A DNA stretch of 64,000 nucleotides. Source: Amoebidium appalachense (lineage: Eukaryota; Ichthyosporea). The position numbers were made by a program, and so were the translations under genes. The notes beneath the pieces were generated by a model that saw nothing but the letters and a program-made list of their open reading frames with translations, ran no database searches and was not told the DNA's origin. Location of the stretch: assembly GCA_963693365.1 (NCBI GenBank), contig CAVNZM010000007.1, positions 9,052,001 through 9,116,000 of the forward strand. Direction: 5' to 3'. Below are positions 32,404 to 60,418 of the stretch, one piece after another. Numbering within the stretch: the stretch's first letter is position 1; the number at the start of each line of letters is the position of its first letter.

Positions 32404-33531
32404 GCGCGCACACACGAGCAGGTGTATCTTATTTTCTTCACAAGGATTTCGGGGGTAGGCCAGAGATGGGTTGAACAAAAGAGGGGGGGGGGGAGGCACT
32501 GGGCACGTGTATGGAGGTATGGTTCGTTTGGTACACTAAATGCACAAGCAGAAAGACTCGAAGTCTAAGAACAGGAGGTGAGAAAGGGAGGGAAGAGAAT
32601 GACTTGTTGTTCATGTGTGTAACCCCCCCCTCCCCCCCTTCCTCCTTCCTTCTCCTCGTACTTTCACTCGGCGGGGGCGATCGATCGCCACGAATGCCCA
32701 CACGCAAACACACACATGTTTTTCGGCAAACTATTTGCTGGTGTTCTCTGACCATATGTCGGTGTGTGCAGTCAAACTCGAAGAGGCCGTTCAGGCCGCA
32801 TCGAAGGCCTTCAAAGCAGGCGACTTGCAGGTTGGTCCCCCCCCCCCCCCTCCCCCCCCCCCCTCTTATTTGTTTTTGTTTTCTTGGGGAGATGAAGGGC
32901 GGGGAGGGGGGGGGGGGGGGGGAGGGTTGGCTAAGGACGTCTGTGTGCGTAGCTTGGCATATGATGGGAATGATTTAAGAGCACTTGGAGAGGGGTTCAG
33001 AAGAGAAGTGAGGGATAATGCTCGATGATTATGAGGCAGGGAAAGACATCAACGTTGTCTGGACGTTGGTAACTGAAGATTTTGCGTCTGCCATGGCATG
33101 CACGATCTCAGGGATAGAAGATTGTGTAAGCACGCGTAGGTTTGTCTGAGTGGACATACACGTGTGTGTGTGTGGGCACGAATTCGCATGCTGGTGCGGG
33201 TGTGTGCATGCATGGATGTGTTTTTAGATGCTGGGGTGCGAAACGATGTGTTCTTCTTTTTCCCCCCTCTGAGTATGGGAGTGTGTGTGGGTGTGTGTGG
33301 GTGTGGATGTTTGTGTGGTGGTAGTGATGGTGGTGGCAGTGGAGTGTGTGTATATGTTGTGTGTGTGTGTGTGCGTGTGTGTGTGTGCGCGCGCGTGTGT
33401 GTGTGTGCGCGCGCGCGCGCGTGTGTGTGTGCGCGCGCGTGTGTGTGCGCGCGCGCGTGCATGCATGTGTAAGTGTGTTCGGAGGATGAGTATGTGGTGT
33501 GTGTGTGTGTGGGGGAGGTGGTGGTGGTGGT

Positions 33532-33575
<44 letters not shown>

Positions 33576-33722
33576 AGGGAAAGGGTGCAAGACGGAAGGA
33601 TGCTTTTGTTTGACACGTGTGTGCAGGCGGCCAAGCAAGCGCTCGTGCGGTTGCGGTTTTACAGCAATGTGGCAAAGTCGGTCATCTACTGGCAGCCTGG
33701 CCAGCCCGTGCTGGTCCACTGA
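27445..33722 (+). CDS. HSCB: Iron-sulfur cluster co-chaperone HSCB, mitochondrial
   Basis: Nine exons, all in phase: 27445-27559, 28567-28642, 28962-29129, 29685-29781, 30601-30690, 31390-31500, 31997-32027, 32772-32830 and 33627-33722 (TGA), 280 residues. Residues 1-40 are a basic, hydroxylated mitochondrial presequence without acidic residues. A four-cysteine metal site follows (CWSC at 79-82, CPGC at 99-102), as in animal HSCB. The J domain carries the catalytic HPD at 143-145. The C-terminal helical domain ([20 protein letters not shown], then [15 protein letters not shown]) binds the ISCU scaffold. HSCB stimulates the mitochondrial Hsp70 to release Fe-S clusters from ISCU. All hallmark residues are present, so the protein should be functional. 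Confidence 0.95.
28691..28724. repeat. Poly(T) run
   Basis: About 34 consecutive T in the second HSCB intron; (GT)n follows at about 28848-28921. Confidence 0.95.
29816..29965. repeat. Poly(C), poly(A), (CA)n composite
   Basis: C run, A run of about 24 and then about 90 bp of (CA)n in the HSCB intron after 29781. Confidence 0.95.
30219..30443. repeat. Duplicated unit of about 60 bp, period about 163 bp
   Basis: TTATTTCGGTAGATCAGTAG followed by GAGGGAAAGATGGGGAGGG occurs at about 30238-30276 and again at about 30402-30440, with G-rich spacers. It lies in an HSCB intron. Confidence 0.85.
30791..30885. repeat. (CA)n-(CG)n-(CA)n alternating tract
   Basis: Uninterrupted alternating purine-pyrimidine sequence with an internal (CG) block at about 30804-30820, a strong Z-DNA candidate in an HSCB intron. 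Confidence 0.9.
33355..33470. repeat. (GT)/(GC) alternating tract
   Basis: Blocks of GT alternate with GC blocks, keeping purine-pyrimidine alternation over about 110 bp, in the last HSCB intron. Poly(G) follows at about 33542-33574. Confidence 0.9.
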
Positions 33723-34120
33723 CCTATTAGGTTTGACCATCGGCAATCCGATTGGGTGATCGGATTATGGCAACCACGATTGGAAATATGATTGCTGGAT
33801 TAATGGTATAGCTGGTTTTACATGTAACGTACCGAAGAGTGTTTCCAAAGTAGCGGTTAGCTTTTTTTTGTCATGGTAACACCCCTTTTCCGTTCCTTTT
33901 GTACGAACGAGGATCCGAGAATTCGAATAGAATTTCAAAATTTTGAATGGTTCACACACAGCACTTGTTTTTAGGTAGGTTGACGTTGAGGTATACTATT
34001 AGTCGAGATAGACACCGACGTTGCATGAATGATTTGGGTTGCACATACAGCGCTAGGTGAGGAGCCGGATAGAGTGCTCTTTTGTCTTGATTCCCTGCCA
34101 CCTAGAGGGGATGAGGGGAA

Positions 34121-34155
<35 letters not shown>

Positions 34156-34977
34156 TTTTGAAACATCAACACCCATGCAGAAAGGTGCACAAGAGGTCTA
34201 TGGGGTCATGTTTGGCGTATGTAGATATGGAGATACACAAGCACAAGCAGGCACACATGTGTATTCACACATGAAATCACAGGCACCAATTTTGTCTGAA
34301 CAGCGTTAATCCGTCATAAAACACATACACGGTGTCATATGCAAAAACGGGGGGGGGGGGGGGGGGGGGGGGGGTTTGAGTAATACAGATTGCCCAGCTG
34401 CTGGTCAGCCCAGGCGGCCCTTGTAATTTACCAATCAGACAGCACAATCAAAATGACCCATACATGGCTGAGCCAATGGCGTTGCAGTGTTCATTCGTGA
34501 CGAATATGCTGATGGTATGTAAAGTCTTTTGTCCCACTGGGATACGGTGTACATCGAATCCCCCTGCACCCATACAAAGGTGGACATGATCAAATCACAC
34601 ATAACCCCCCCCCCCCCCCCTCCCCCCTCCCCCCCCAGCCCCTGGCCACGCCCACCACCACCACCACACACACACACACATACCAACGTTACCTGGGTTT
34701 GCCACATCACCACGGGTACATTCTTTCCAAAATAACATCCGGTACACCACTCATGCTCATTAGACTTCAGACGTCCCCCCCCCCCCCCCCCCTTTCACGC
34801 ACACAGTGACATACACACACCCTTTCGAACTATCTTCCAACATTGCTTAATCATAACCAGACATTAGAGCAACCAACTAACCCTTGTGGCAGCGCATCCT
34901 CCAAACCACCTTTTACGCATTCCTGTAGCAATTACTGTTATTATGCAAAGTTATAAAACAACTATGTTATAGGGCGG
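33723..34977. other. Intergenic between convergent HSCB and MYND genes
   Basis: It contains poly(G) at about 34122-34154 and 34350-34374, and poly(C) at about 34605-34637 and 34776-34791. CCAAT-type sequence lies near 34427. No exon, RNA gene or clear polyadenylation signal was recognised. Confidence 0.55.
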
Positions 34978-35528
34978 CTACTTCTTCCTTGCAGCGCAGT
35001 TGAGCTTGTGCTTTTTCCAGTCGTCCTTCTGGCATGCCGCAGAGCTGCATCCGCATACCTGCATGAGTGATGGTCCACGCCCTAGTAGCTCCATACGTGC
35101 ACCCAACCCTCCAACGTGCCAACCTATGACAAAGAGAGACACACATGGCATGCACAGTTGTGCAAGGAACACACGCGAACACACACTTATGGCTTCAAGT
35201 GTGAAGCACACCTATGATACATCCACAGATTTCCACACGCTCTCTCAACTAAACCTTCTGCTCTACCTATCCCCCTAGCCACATACACACACTGCTACAT
35301 GCATCGGGTTGTCTAACAGCAAGGACATGTGAGCGCAAAAATGAACCAGGAAATGTATGATGGCGAAAAGTAGCTAACATAGGGATGCGCAAACCTTTTT
35401 GTTTTGTTTTTTTTCCTTTTTTTTTTCCCTCTTTGGAAGGGGGGGGGGCGGGGAGGAGGACTCATTGAGAAAGCGAGAGCCCAGTAGAGGGAAAGGGGGG
35501 AAAGGAGGGGGGGCGAGGGGGGAGAGAG

Positions 35529-35571
<43 letters not shown>

Positions 35572-38317
35572 TGGGGGGAGGGGGGAGGACGGGAAACAGG
35601 GGGGGGGGGGGGGGGGGGGGGGGGTTTGAATGCGGAACACAGTACGAAGTACGCATACACGATGAGAAGCATGGTGCAGGACACATGCAAAGGCAAACAT
35701 TCAAGTATGCAGCATCAGCCATGCGCACAGTATGCGTCATAAGCAGAGCCCATCCTCAGGGAGGGCCCAAGGGGGGGGGGGGGGGGGGGAAGGAGGGAGG
35801 GAGGGGGTGGCGGGGTAGGCTCCTCCCAGGTGAGGTTGGGGCAGCAAGAGATCAGAGAGGGAGAAAGAGAAGAGGGGAGGGGCGGAAGGAGGAGGGAGGG
35901 CCGGGGGTGATGATTGGAATAAGGGTGGTGGGGGTGGTGGTGGTGGTGGTGGTGGTGGTGGTGGTGGTGGTTGGGGGGAAGGGGGGGGGGGGAGGGGGGA
36001 AGGGATAGCTTTTTTTTTCTGAAGGCAATCGGAGACACCAGGAACGGGGCAAGAGGTTGTGAAAGGAAAGTGTTTTACATAGCCATCGAGGGTGAACGAG
36101 GAGCAACGATGTGTGTGTGTGTGTGTGTGTGTTTTGTGTGTGTGTGTGCGCACGCGCGAGCGTGCATGTATGGGAGGGTGGGTGTTCGCGTGGATGTGCA
36201 TGTGTGTATGTGTAAGCGAACGTGTGGGTGTTGTGTGTGTGTGTGTGCGCGCCACGTGTTTATGTTTGTGTGTGAGTCTGTGTGTGAAGGTGTTGGGTGC
36301 ACGTGTTTGTGCGCTTGCATGTGTGTTTGCATGTGTGTGTCTGTGTGTTTTCCTACATGTGTACACCAGAATGCTAGCGCACAAGTGCAAGCGCGTTGTG
36401 TGCCGCTTGCACTTGCTTGCACACTCTGTGAGCACATGTGCATGCGCATCTACCAGTCTATGAAGTGTTATACATTTATGGATGAAAAATACTTCACGTA
36501 CCAGTAGTAGACCTGCCTGCACCCCGTGCACCTCAGTGTGCCGTTCTTGCTGCAGTAGTAACTGTTTGCACACAGCGGCACCCCGCTGTCACCCCCCCGC
36601 CCTTTGGATGCTGCACACACGGTCAGACATGCACTTCCACGTCAACAAGCACAAACAACGCGATGTGCCTTGACAGATTATCAGAATTAACTCCCTGAAT
36701 GTTTTCTCAGTCTTAGATTCCATGACACTGTCGTGACTATTTATGCGTCAGAACTACAAGGCTACCCAAACGGTGATCCCACGTTACTATCATAGGGACC
36801 AAACCCCAAATGTATCACTCAGACCAAGGTGTGTGGACAAGTTCCACAGAACATCCTTATACATAATGGGGCAAGCGTCACAACAGCAAGCATTCAGAAG
36901 CATAGAAACACTAATTTGTCAGCACATAGTATCTACCTGTATCCTATCAAAACGCGCGGGATAAGCTACAGACGAAGGCTGTTACTTAGAAACATGCAAA
37001 TTATGTTCTTCCCCCCTCCCCCTCCTTCCCCACCACCCGCCGCCCCGTCTTCCCAACCATTTTCTTCATTCACACAAACACATAAACACACACTTGTTAC
37101 ATAGCCCCAGTGATCACCCAATCCCTCCCCCTAACCCTCCCCCCCCCCCCCCCCCCCCCCCCCCTTCTCCCAACCACTTTCTTCATCAACACATATACAT
37201 ATAAGGACACTTTTTTATATTGCCACATCTACCACTCCATGTATCTCTTCCCTTCCCTCCTCCACCCTCCCTCCCCCCCCCTCAAAAGGCCCTCTTCTAT
37301 CCACTTTCTTCACCAACACAAACATATACAAGCACACTCTTTTACAATGGCACATCCAACACTCCATATCCCCCTCCCCCCTCCCCCCCAAACACACACT
37401 CTCCCCTTCCTACACGTACCTGCCGCAGCCCTCACAGCCCACGGAGCACTAGCCGAGCAGTCAGTCAGTGCAAAGTCTCGCCTCTCAAATCGGTCCTGTG
37501 CCTCATTCTCATACACACGTGCAAGAAACACGTCCCCTGGGTACCCCACATGTTATCCCTCTGCTATTCTTAAACCCTTCCTTCCTCCCCCTCCTCCTCC
37601 TTCTCCCCCCCACACTCCCCACTTAACCACTCACCCCTTCAGTTCCCCACCATTGGCGGACAAAAAAAAAACCCGAAGACCATCTCAACCATCCAACCTA
37701 TGTGTTCACAAACATCCACCACAAACCACCCACTACAAGCACTCCAACCACACAACCACCACCCGTCCATCATCCATCATTCCAAACCTGGTATTCTCGA
37801 CCCAACTGACCCTCCCAGCCCATAAGGCAGTAATTTGGTGTCTAAAATCATGCAGGTAGTAGCAACACAGAAGCACACATAGGCTCCCCCAATTGTTTAC
37901 ACACCCACACTCGCATGTATACTCTCACACGACATGAACAACCATCTACCCTTTTTCAACCCTCTAATTCCCTCCTACCCTCTCTGGTTCTCCCTCCCTT
38001 CTACCCTTGTCCTGGTTCTCTCCTCCCTTCCCCCCCTCCCCCCCCCCCCCCCTACCCTTGAGCAAGTTGTGAATTCGAAGAGGAGTGCGGGCCCTAGCCC
38101 GGGGAGGGGGGGGGGGGGGGGGGGGGGCACAACACATGCTCACACGCACAGGCACCGACACCAATGCACACTCAGAGAGGGAGAGGTGGGTGTGCGGGGG
38201 GGACAGGGGGAGGGGGGAGAGAGTATGTGTGTGGAAGAGAGGGAGGGAGAGAGGGAGAGGGCCGGGGGGGAGGGGGAGGGAGGAGGGTAGAAGAGAAAGG
38301 CAGTTAGGAGGGGGGGG

Positions 38318-38385
<68 letters not shown>

Positions 38386-38605
38386 CTCACCCACACACAC
38401 ACACACCTACTCACCCACCCACACACACGCACACACACACACACACACACCTCTCACATCCACACTCTTGCCACATGCAGCAGCCAGCTCCGTAGCCCTT
38501 CTGTTGTGGGGCAGCTGCTTGGCCACCCCCCTGTCATCCACATACATACTGACCATCTCTGCATACACACTCCACCCGGTCAGCAAAGTCAGAGAAGGGG
38601 AAGGG

Positions 38606-38682
<77 letters not shown>

Positions 38683-39708
38683 GTGTGTGTTTTGGGGGGG
38701 ATGGTCGAGGGCAACACATACATCGTAACATTCCATATAATCTCTTTGGCCGTGCCCAAGCTGATCTCTGATGGTCATCCCACAATTAACCAACACAACG
38801 TTTGAAGACAAAAACACCCCATCTGTCTCGCACACATGCATTCACACACATTTACCCAACACCACCCTCCCCACACACCATAATTGCTCCTTGTGGTGGG
38901 GTTGAGCAGTGTGACTATGTCGACGGTCTGCATGTTGCTGAGCATGCTTGCCATCTGGTCGGTCAGGGTGGGGGCAGGTGCTCCCGTGCGCTCTGCCTGC
39001 TTGGCCATCTCCTGCTCCACCTGTTCGCGGAATTTTGCCTGTTCGGCGGCTGCATTGGCTTGTCCTGGCCGTGCACGATAGTAATCCTGAACCCGGCAAC
39101 ACATATGTCATTGATAGAAACGTGAGGGGGAGGGGGGGGGGGGGGGGGGGGGGGAGGGGGGGGAGGGGAAAGGGGGGGGAAGTGGAGGGGAGGGAGAGGG
39201 GGGCAAGGGAGGGAGGTAGGGTGGGAGGGAAGGGGGGGGGACAGATCTCCCTTAGCCCCGAATTTCGTTCCTCTGATATAGTTGGAGGGAAAGAAAGGGA
39301 TGACGAGGAAGCAAAAGATAAGAGAGGGGGGGGGGGGGAGAGGGGGGGGGGGGGGAGGGGAGGGGGTGGAGGTGTTGATGACGCAGTAGCAGCCATTAAT
39401 TTCATATAGGCAAGGGCACCATGCCATGTGTACTTGTGCTACCAGCAGAAAGGTGCTGTGTGAGAAGATAGAAACTTAAGGAGACAGCTTGACTTTTTCA
39501 CCCTACTTTTCATGCAAATACATCTGCTCTTCAGAGGCTGAAGCTCGTCAGAGATGGAAAGGCGCCTACAACGCCTTTTCCTCTTTTCCCGTTCAATAGT
39601 ACTCATCCCGGGAAGAAGGAGCACGGAGCAATCGGCAGGAGGGACAGAAGCAGCACGGGGGGGAGGGGGGGGGGGAGGGGGGGGGCAATATGAGAAAGAC
39701 GTTAAGAG

Positions 39709-39746
<38 letters not shown>

Positions 39747-40117
39747 CTTGGGGTGCATGGAGGGAGGGGACGGGGGGAAGGGGCGGGGGGAAGAGTGAGA
39801 GGCCAGGGGACGGTGGGGAAGAGAGACACGGGGACGAAAAAGGTGCAAGGGTGAACTGAAGAGACGGGAGAAAGAAAGAAAAACCGGTACTTTGATCCAT
39901 AGACGGGTCATAAGCAAACCAGTGATCGGGGTAAAGGAGAGAGGGGAGGGGAGTGCTGGCGAGGGCTGCAGAGGAGGGCAGGAAGGGCACGCGGGGGGAG
40001 GGGGGGGGGGGGGGGAGCTTGGGTGTGCAGGTGTGCATGCAGGTAGCCCCGAGCTCGTGCATGTAAACAAACAGCGATGAGAGGGATTGGAAGGGGGGCG
40101 GGGGGAGCAGAGAGAAT

Positions 40118-40165
<48 letters not shown>

Positions 40166-40696
40166 AGGGGAGCAAGAAGGAAGTTGTTGCTGCAAGCTAA
40201 GTCGTTGTTACCGCAGAGACGGTCCCAGGAATAAATGCCCGAAATCGGGGGCAAAAAAAAAGCTCTAACCAAGCGGCTTACCAAAGCCACAAGGGATTAG
40301 TGAGAATCTACCCTAGTTAAGGTCAGCCGTTAATCTAGTCTTAATTCGTTAACCAAACAACAAGTGGGCAAACATCGTTCCCCACGTAACTTATCCCCCC
40401 CCCCCCCCCTACCCCCCGTCCCCCTGTCCCCCCTTCCCCCACCCAACCGTCCCTCCTCTACCTCTGCCTCACCTCCGCAACTTCCCTCCCGCCCGTTCCT
40501 TTATGCCTCCTCCCCTCTCCTCTCCGGCTCAAACCTTCCCATCCACACACTGCCTTGCCCCATGCGTGCCAACCCAACCCACCTGCAGGGTCTGTGTGAG
40601 GCACGACACCTCATCTTCCTTTTTGTAGCTCAGCGACAGCTCCTCCAGCGGCTGAGCGTCGTCTGCCGGTATGAGCACATACTTGAACGTGGCCAT
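34978..40696 (-). CDS. MYND-type zinc finger protein
   Basis: Six phase-compatible exons on the minus strand: 40696-40583, 39086-38879, 38558-38451, 37536-37420, 36610-36502 and 35044-34978 (TAG), 240 residues. The start [20 protein letters not shown] is followed by a charged helical stretch (about 39-75) and a compact region with [20 protein letters not shown] and [12 protein letters not shown]. The C-terminal 40 residues are a MYND finger: [20 protein letters not shown], then WKKHKLNC, with the Cys/His pattern intact. MYND fingers bind proline-rich peptides. Proteins with this short N-terminal domain and a terminal MYND finger occur in fungi and protists; I know no assigned function. A repeat copy lies in the last intron. 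Confidence 0.82.
35525..35620. repeat. (GA)n and G-rich tract
   Basis: (GA)n covers about 35525-35568, followed by G-rich sequence that is the C tail of repeat copy H on its strand. Confidence 0.9.
35625..35770 (-). repeat. Poly(C)-tailed repeat, copy H
   Basis: It shares TTTGAATGCGGAACACAGTA, GAGAAGCATGGTGCAGGACA and AGCCCATCCTCAGGGAGGG with copies C and K. It lies in the last intron of the MYND gene and is followed by a C tail on the element strand. Confidence 0.85.
38319..38680. repeat. (CA)n and (GT)n flanking a MYND-gene exon
   Basis: (CA)n at 38320-38382 and 38398-38450 runs up to the donor of exon 38558-38451, giving (GT)n right at the donor on the coding strand. (GT)n follows at about 38609-38690. 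Confidence 0.9.
40118..40163. repeat. Poly(G) of 46 bases
   Basis: Among the longest perfect homopolymers in the window, in the first MYND-gene intron. Confidence 0.95.
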
Positions 40697-41296
40697 TTTC
40701 AGTGTTCCCAAGCCAGCACATAAGACATCTATCGTCGAAGCAAACGTTGCCGTCTCTGAAACATGTGGCCATGAAGGTGAAGGAATAGAGCACGCCGCTC
40801 CATCTGTGAAGGTCACTGAGAAGGTGATGGTGTGACGTCAGAATGGAAGCAAATGATTGGTCCTTCTCAGTGATTGGGCTAAACTGAACCACAGAGTCAC
40901 AGGCTCACTGTCACAGGGTTAGACAATACCCCGAAAATAGCCTACAAAATACCCCACCCGAAAATGAAATACCCCACCCGGACAAACCCAGGGTACGCCC
41001 TCTCCTCCGAGTAGGGTACTTAGCGGTGTTTGCGGCCATAGCAAGGTGTGCTAAGGCTTTTGGGCAGCCAATGGAAATGGGACATGCAGGTAAGTGCTAA
41101 TGCCGTTGGTTGGTTTGCTGTCCTCTCCTAGGCTGTAACCTATCAGGTTGAAGTATTGGGTTTCCTAGTACGGTATTCTGATTGGCTAGAGGAGAACGGA
41201 TAGACCTGCAGACCACGGCCATCTAGAAACACCAGATGGCCGTCTGGCCGTGCTGCAGAGTCGCAGACATGATGGATAGGGGTGCATTGGTCTTTA

Positions 41297-41571
41297 CTAC
41301 GTACCCCGTCAGACTAGCAAAATTTAGCCGGCGCCGGCTATGATTGCTAAAGTATATGACGTCACACTAATTTGTTACCAACTAATTAATTTAAATTTGG
41401 TAACAAATTGGTGTGACGTCATATACCATAGCAATCCGAAGGCTTTGCATTGCCGGCCGGCGGCGGCTAAATTTTACTAGTCTGACGGGGTAACAAATTA
41501 GTGTGACGTCATATACCGTAGCAATTTTAGCTGGCGGCGGCTGAATTTTGCTAGTCTAACGGGGTACGTAG
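41297..41571. mobile_element. Foldback/MITE-like element
   Basis: The ends are inverted: CTACGTACCCCGTCAGACTA at 41297 and its near-complement ending CTAACGGGGTACGTAG at 41571. The body has three related arms, one forward and two inverted, each with TGACGTCA (41358, 41414, 41504) and a GC-rich GCCGGCGGCGGC block. Arms 1 and 2 meet at an AT-rich centre near 41390. It has no coding capacity. TA at both edges might be a target duplication, as in Tc1/mariner-derived MITEs. Confidence 0.75.
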
Positions 41572-41689
41572 AAGGGTTTGAACCTTTTCTCCTTTAAACT
41601 TGCCGCAGATCGTATAATTCCAAATCCCGCCAGCGGGGGCCTTTTCCTTTGAGACAATGGTTTCTACAAACTTTTTCTGAGTAGAAGCA

Positions 41690-41757
41690 AAATTTTTGCT
41701 CCACTATGTTCTTATGCATGTTTAAAATTTTTGCTCCATTATGTTCTTATGCATGTC
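41690..41757. repeat. Tandem duplication of about 35 bp
   Basis: AAAATTTTTGCTCCACTATG and AAAATTTTTGCTCCATTATG, each followed by TTCTTATGCATGT. Confidence 0.9.
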
Positions 41758-41867
41758 TATAACAATGTTTATCAAAAGACTATCCCTAATAATATTCATT
41801 TCATGGCATTTTAGTGTCTTCAAAGTTGGCACTAGCCCGGTCCAGACGTCTTTTAAGTGTTGGTAAT

Positions 41868-41937
41868 AGACGTACACGTTTATTAATATTAGTTCATGCA
41901 CCAGACGTACACGTTTATTAATATTAGTTCATGCACC
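41868..41937. repeat. Tandem duplication of 35 bp
   Basis: Two copies of a unit beginning AGACGTACACGTTTATTAAT and ending TTCATGCACC, with no visible difference. Confidence 0.9.
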
Positions 41938-42462
41938 TTCGTGTCTTGCCAGTTAATTTTGTGACCAAGCACATCGAGGTTTAATAGTAATATACAATTG
42001 CCCTGGTGGTCTGACAGGCTGAGCACAACATGACGAGAAAACCAACTGACAACTATCATTTCTACTTTACAGGCAGTGAACGTTGCATTTAATGTGAACT
42101 ATTAATAGTAAGCGCTTCATTTCAGTTATTCCTCATGCAACTCATACCGAGGACTTCAGCCTGAGCACTACAGTGCAAGAATTGTCCGGAAGGGATCGAT
42201 ATCAATACAGTTAGATCTTGGCAAAGGGATCCCAAAAAAATAAATAAAAATAAAAAATAAAAAAATAGCCATCCTGAGTGGTCTCGTACATTGTTGGCTA
42301 CGGTTTTGACAAAACCCTTCCCTGTGTGGCATTGATTCGGTACTGAGGTGCCGATCGTGGTTATTTAATGACATGCATGCCGTACTTTCTCGCTTCAACT
42401 CGTCGCGTAATACTTTGTTTCGGCATACATGGGTGGTGTGTCACCGCAGGATTACTTTCATA

Positions 42463-59376
<16,914 letters not shown>

Positions 59377-60418
59377 GTTCTGCTGTTTCTATAAAAGACT
59401 CCCTCTAAACGTGATGTTCAGTTTTCCTGAGAACTTTTGGCTATGGTTAGTGGTAGCCTGCCTACTTTGTCTGGCACTGAATGGCTATTATTGACTCGGT
59501 TTGTGCCTGTGTACATGTCCTAACCGAAGCTTGTCGCTACATCGATACCTCCCTAGCCAGCCAGTTCTGCCCTCTATACCACTAACACTCTCCTTTTATC
59601 ATTAGCTTTACTTTACGTTGCTTTCTTCATTCACTCCTGACTGAAACTTGTCTTTGTCTCGTTTACGTTTCCCCCTTAGCCCGGTGTAGCACGTCACATT
59701 GAACAGGAGGTGTCGACGTCCACGCATGAGGTTCAACAGATCTGAACGCGCAGCGTCGCGCACCAACTGCTCCGGGATGTCGACCAATCGGAATACACTT
59801 CAGCTTATTGGTGCTGCGTGGTTATAGTAATGCATGATAGTGAACGAACGGCGGAGTGGAAGCCAGGCAAGCATAAAACACGTGCACATTGAGTCTCTTT
59901 TAAAGGTAAAACTGGTAAAAAATCACAATAAAAAACCAATAATAAATAGACTTTTAGGCTAAAATGCATACATATTTATTCAAAAATCGAGATTACGGCT
60001 GTAAATTATTTATTTTGCCTAAAATTGTAGACCATCAATATTGTTGACCCATGACGCCTAATCCGACTCCGAGTCCGACTTTTGCGCCAAGTGTGCTGAT
60101 TGGTGACTCACGCATCGCCTAATATCATAATGTTGCCGCCCCTAGTGTGGCTCACAACGTTCCAGTCTCGCGCCGAGACCGGCAGGCTGCGGCAGAACGA
60201 AACTGACTCAGGCCTATGAACTTCACCGATAGAACTTGTACATATATGAAAGCCTTACGGGTTACCAGCTATGAAGTCATAGATAGGAAGCCTCGTGATA
60301 TATGTTTATTCTACTTGTGCTGTAGGTTTTCAGACAGTGATATGCATGGTGCACGTTGATGCTACCGCTTGCTGGTTGAGAGCGGCGCCTTTGGGCGCCA
60401 TTTTTTTGTTGTTGAAGA
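59377..60418. promoter_or_regulatory. Probable bidirectional promoter of ankyrin and OMA1 genes
   Basis: This is the only sizeable non-repetitive, moderately CpG-containing intergenic block between divergent starts. It carries CCAAT/ATTGG boxes at about 59785, 59806 and 60098, which suit NF-Y-type promoters. Transcription start sites cannot be read from sequence alone. Confidence 0.45.

Larger units (their letters stand above)
40697..42462. other. Intergenic: MYND-gene promoter side and ankyrin-gene 3' side
   Basis: ATTGG/CCAAT boxes at about 40855, 41068 and 41190 suit the MYND promoter. It also holds a foldback element and two short tandem duplications (about 41690-41757 and 41868-41937). 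The latter each contain TTTATT, a minus-strand AATAAA that could end the ankyrin-gene transcript. No exon was recognised. Confidence 0.55.

Noticed and set aside
40200-40330. Possible tRNA or small RNA between poly(G) and the MYND exon 1
   Set aside because: No B box or cloverleaf could be formed on either strand.
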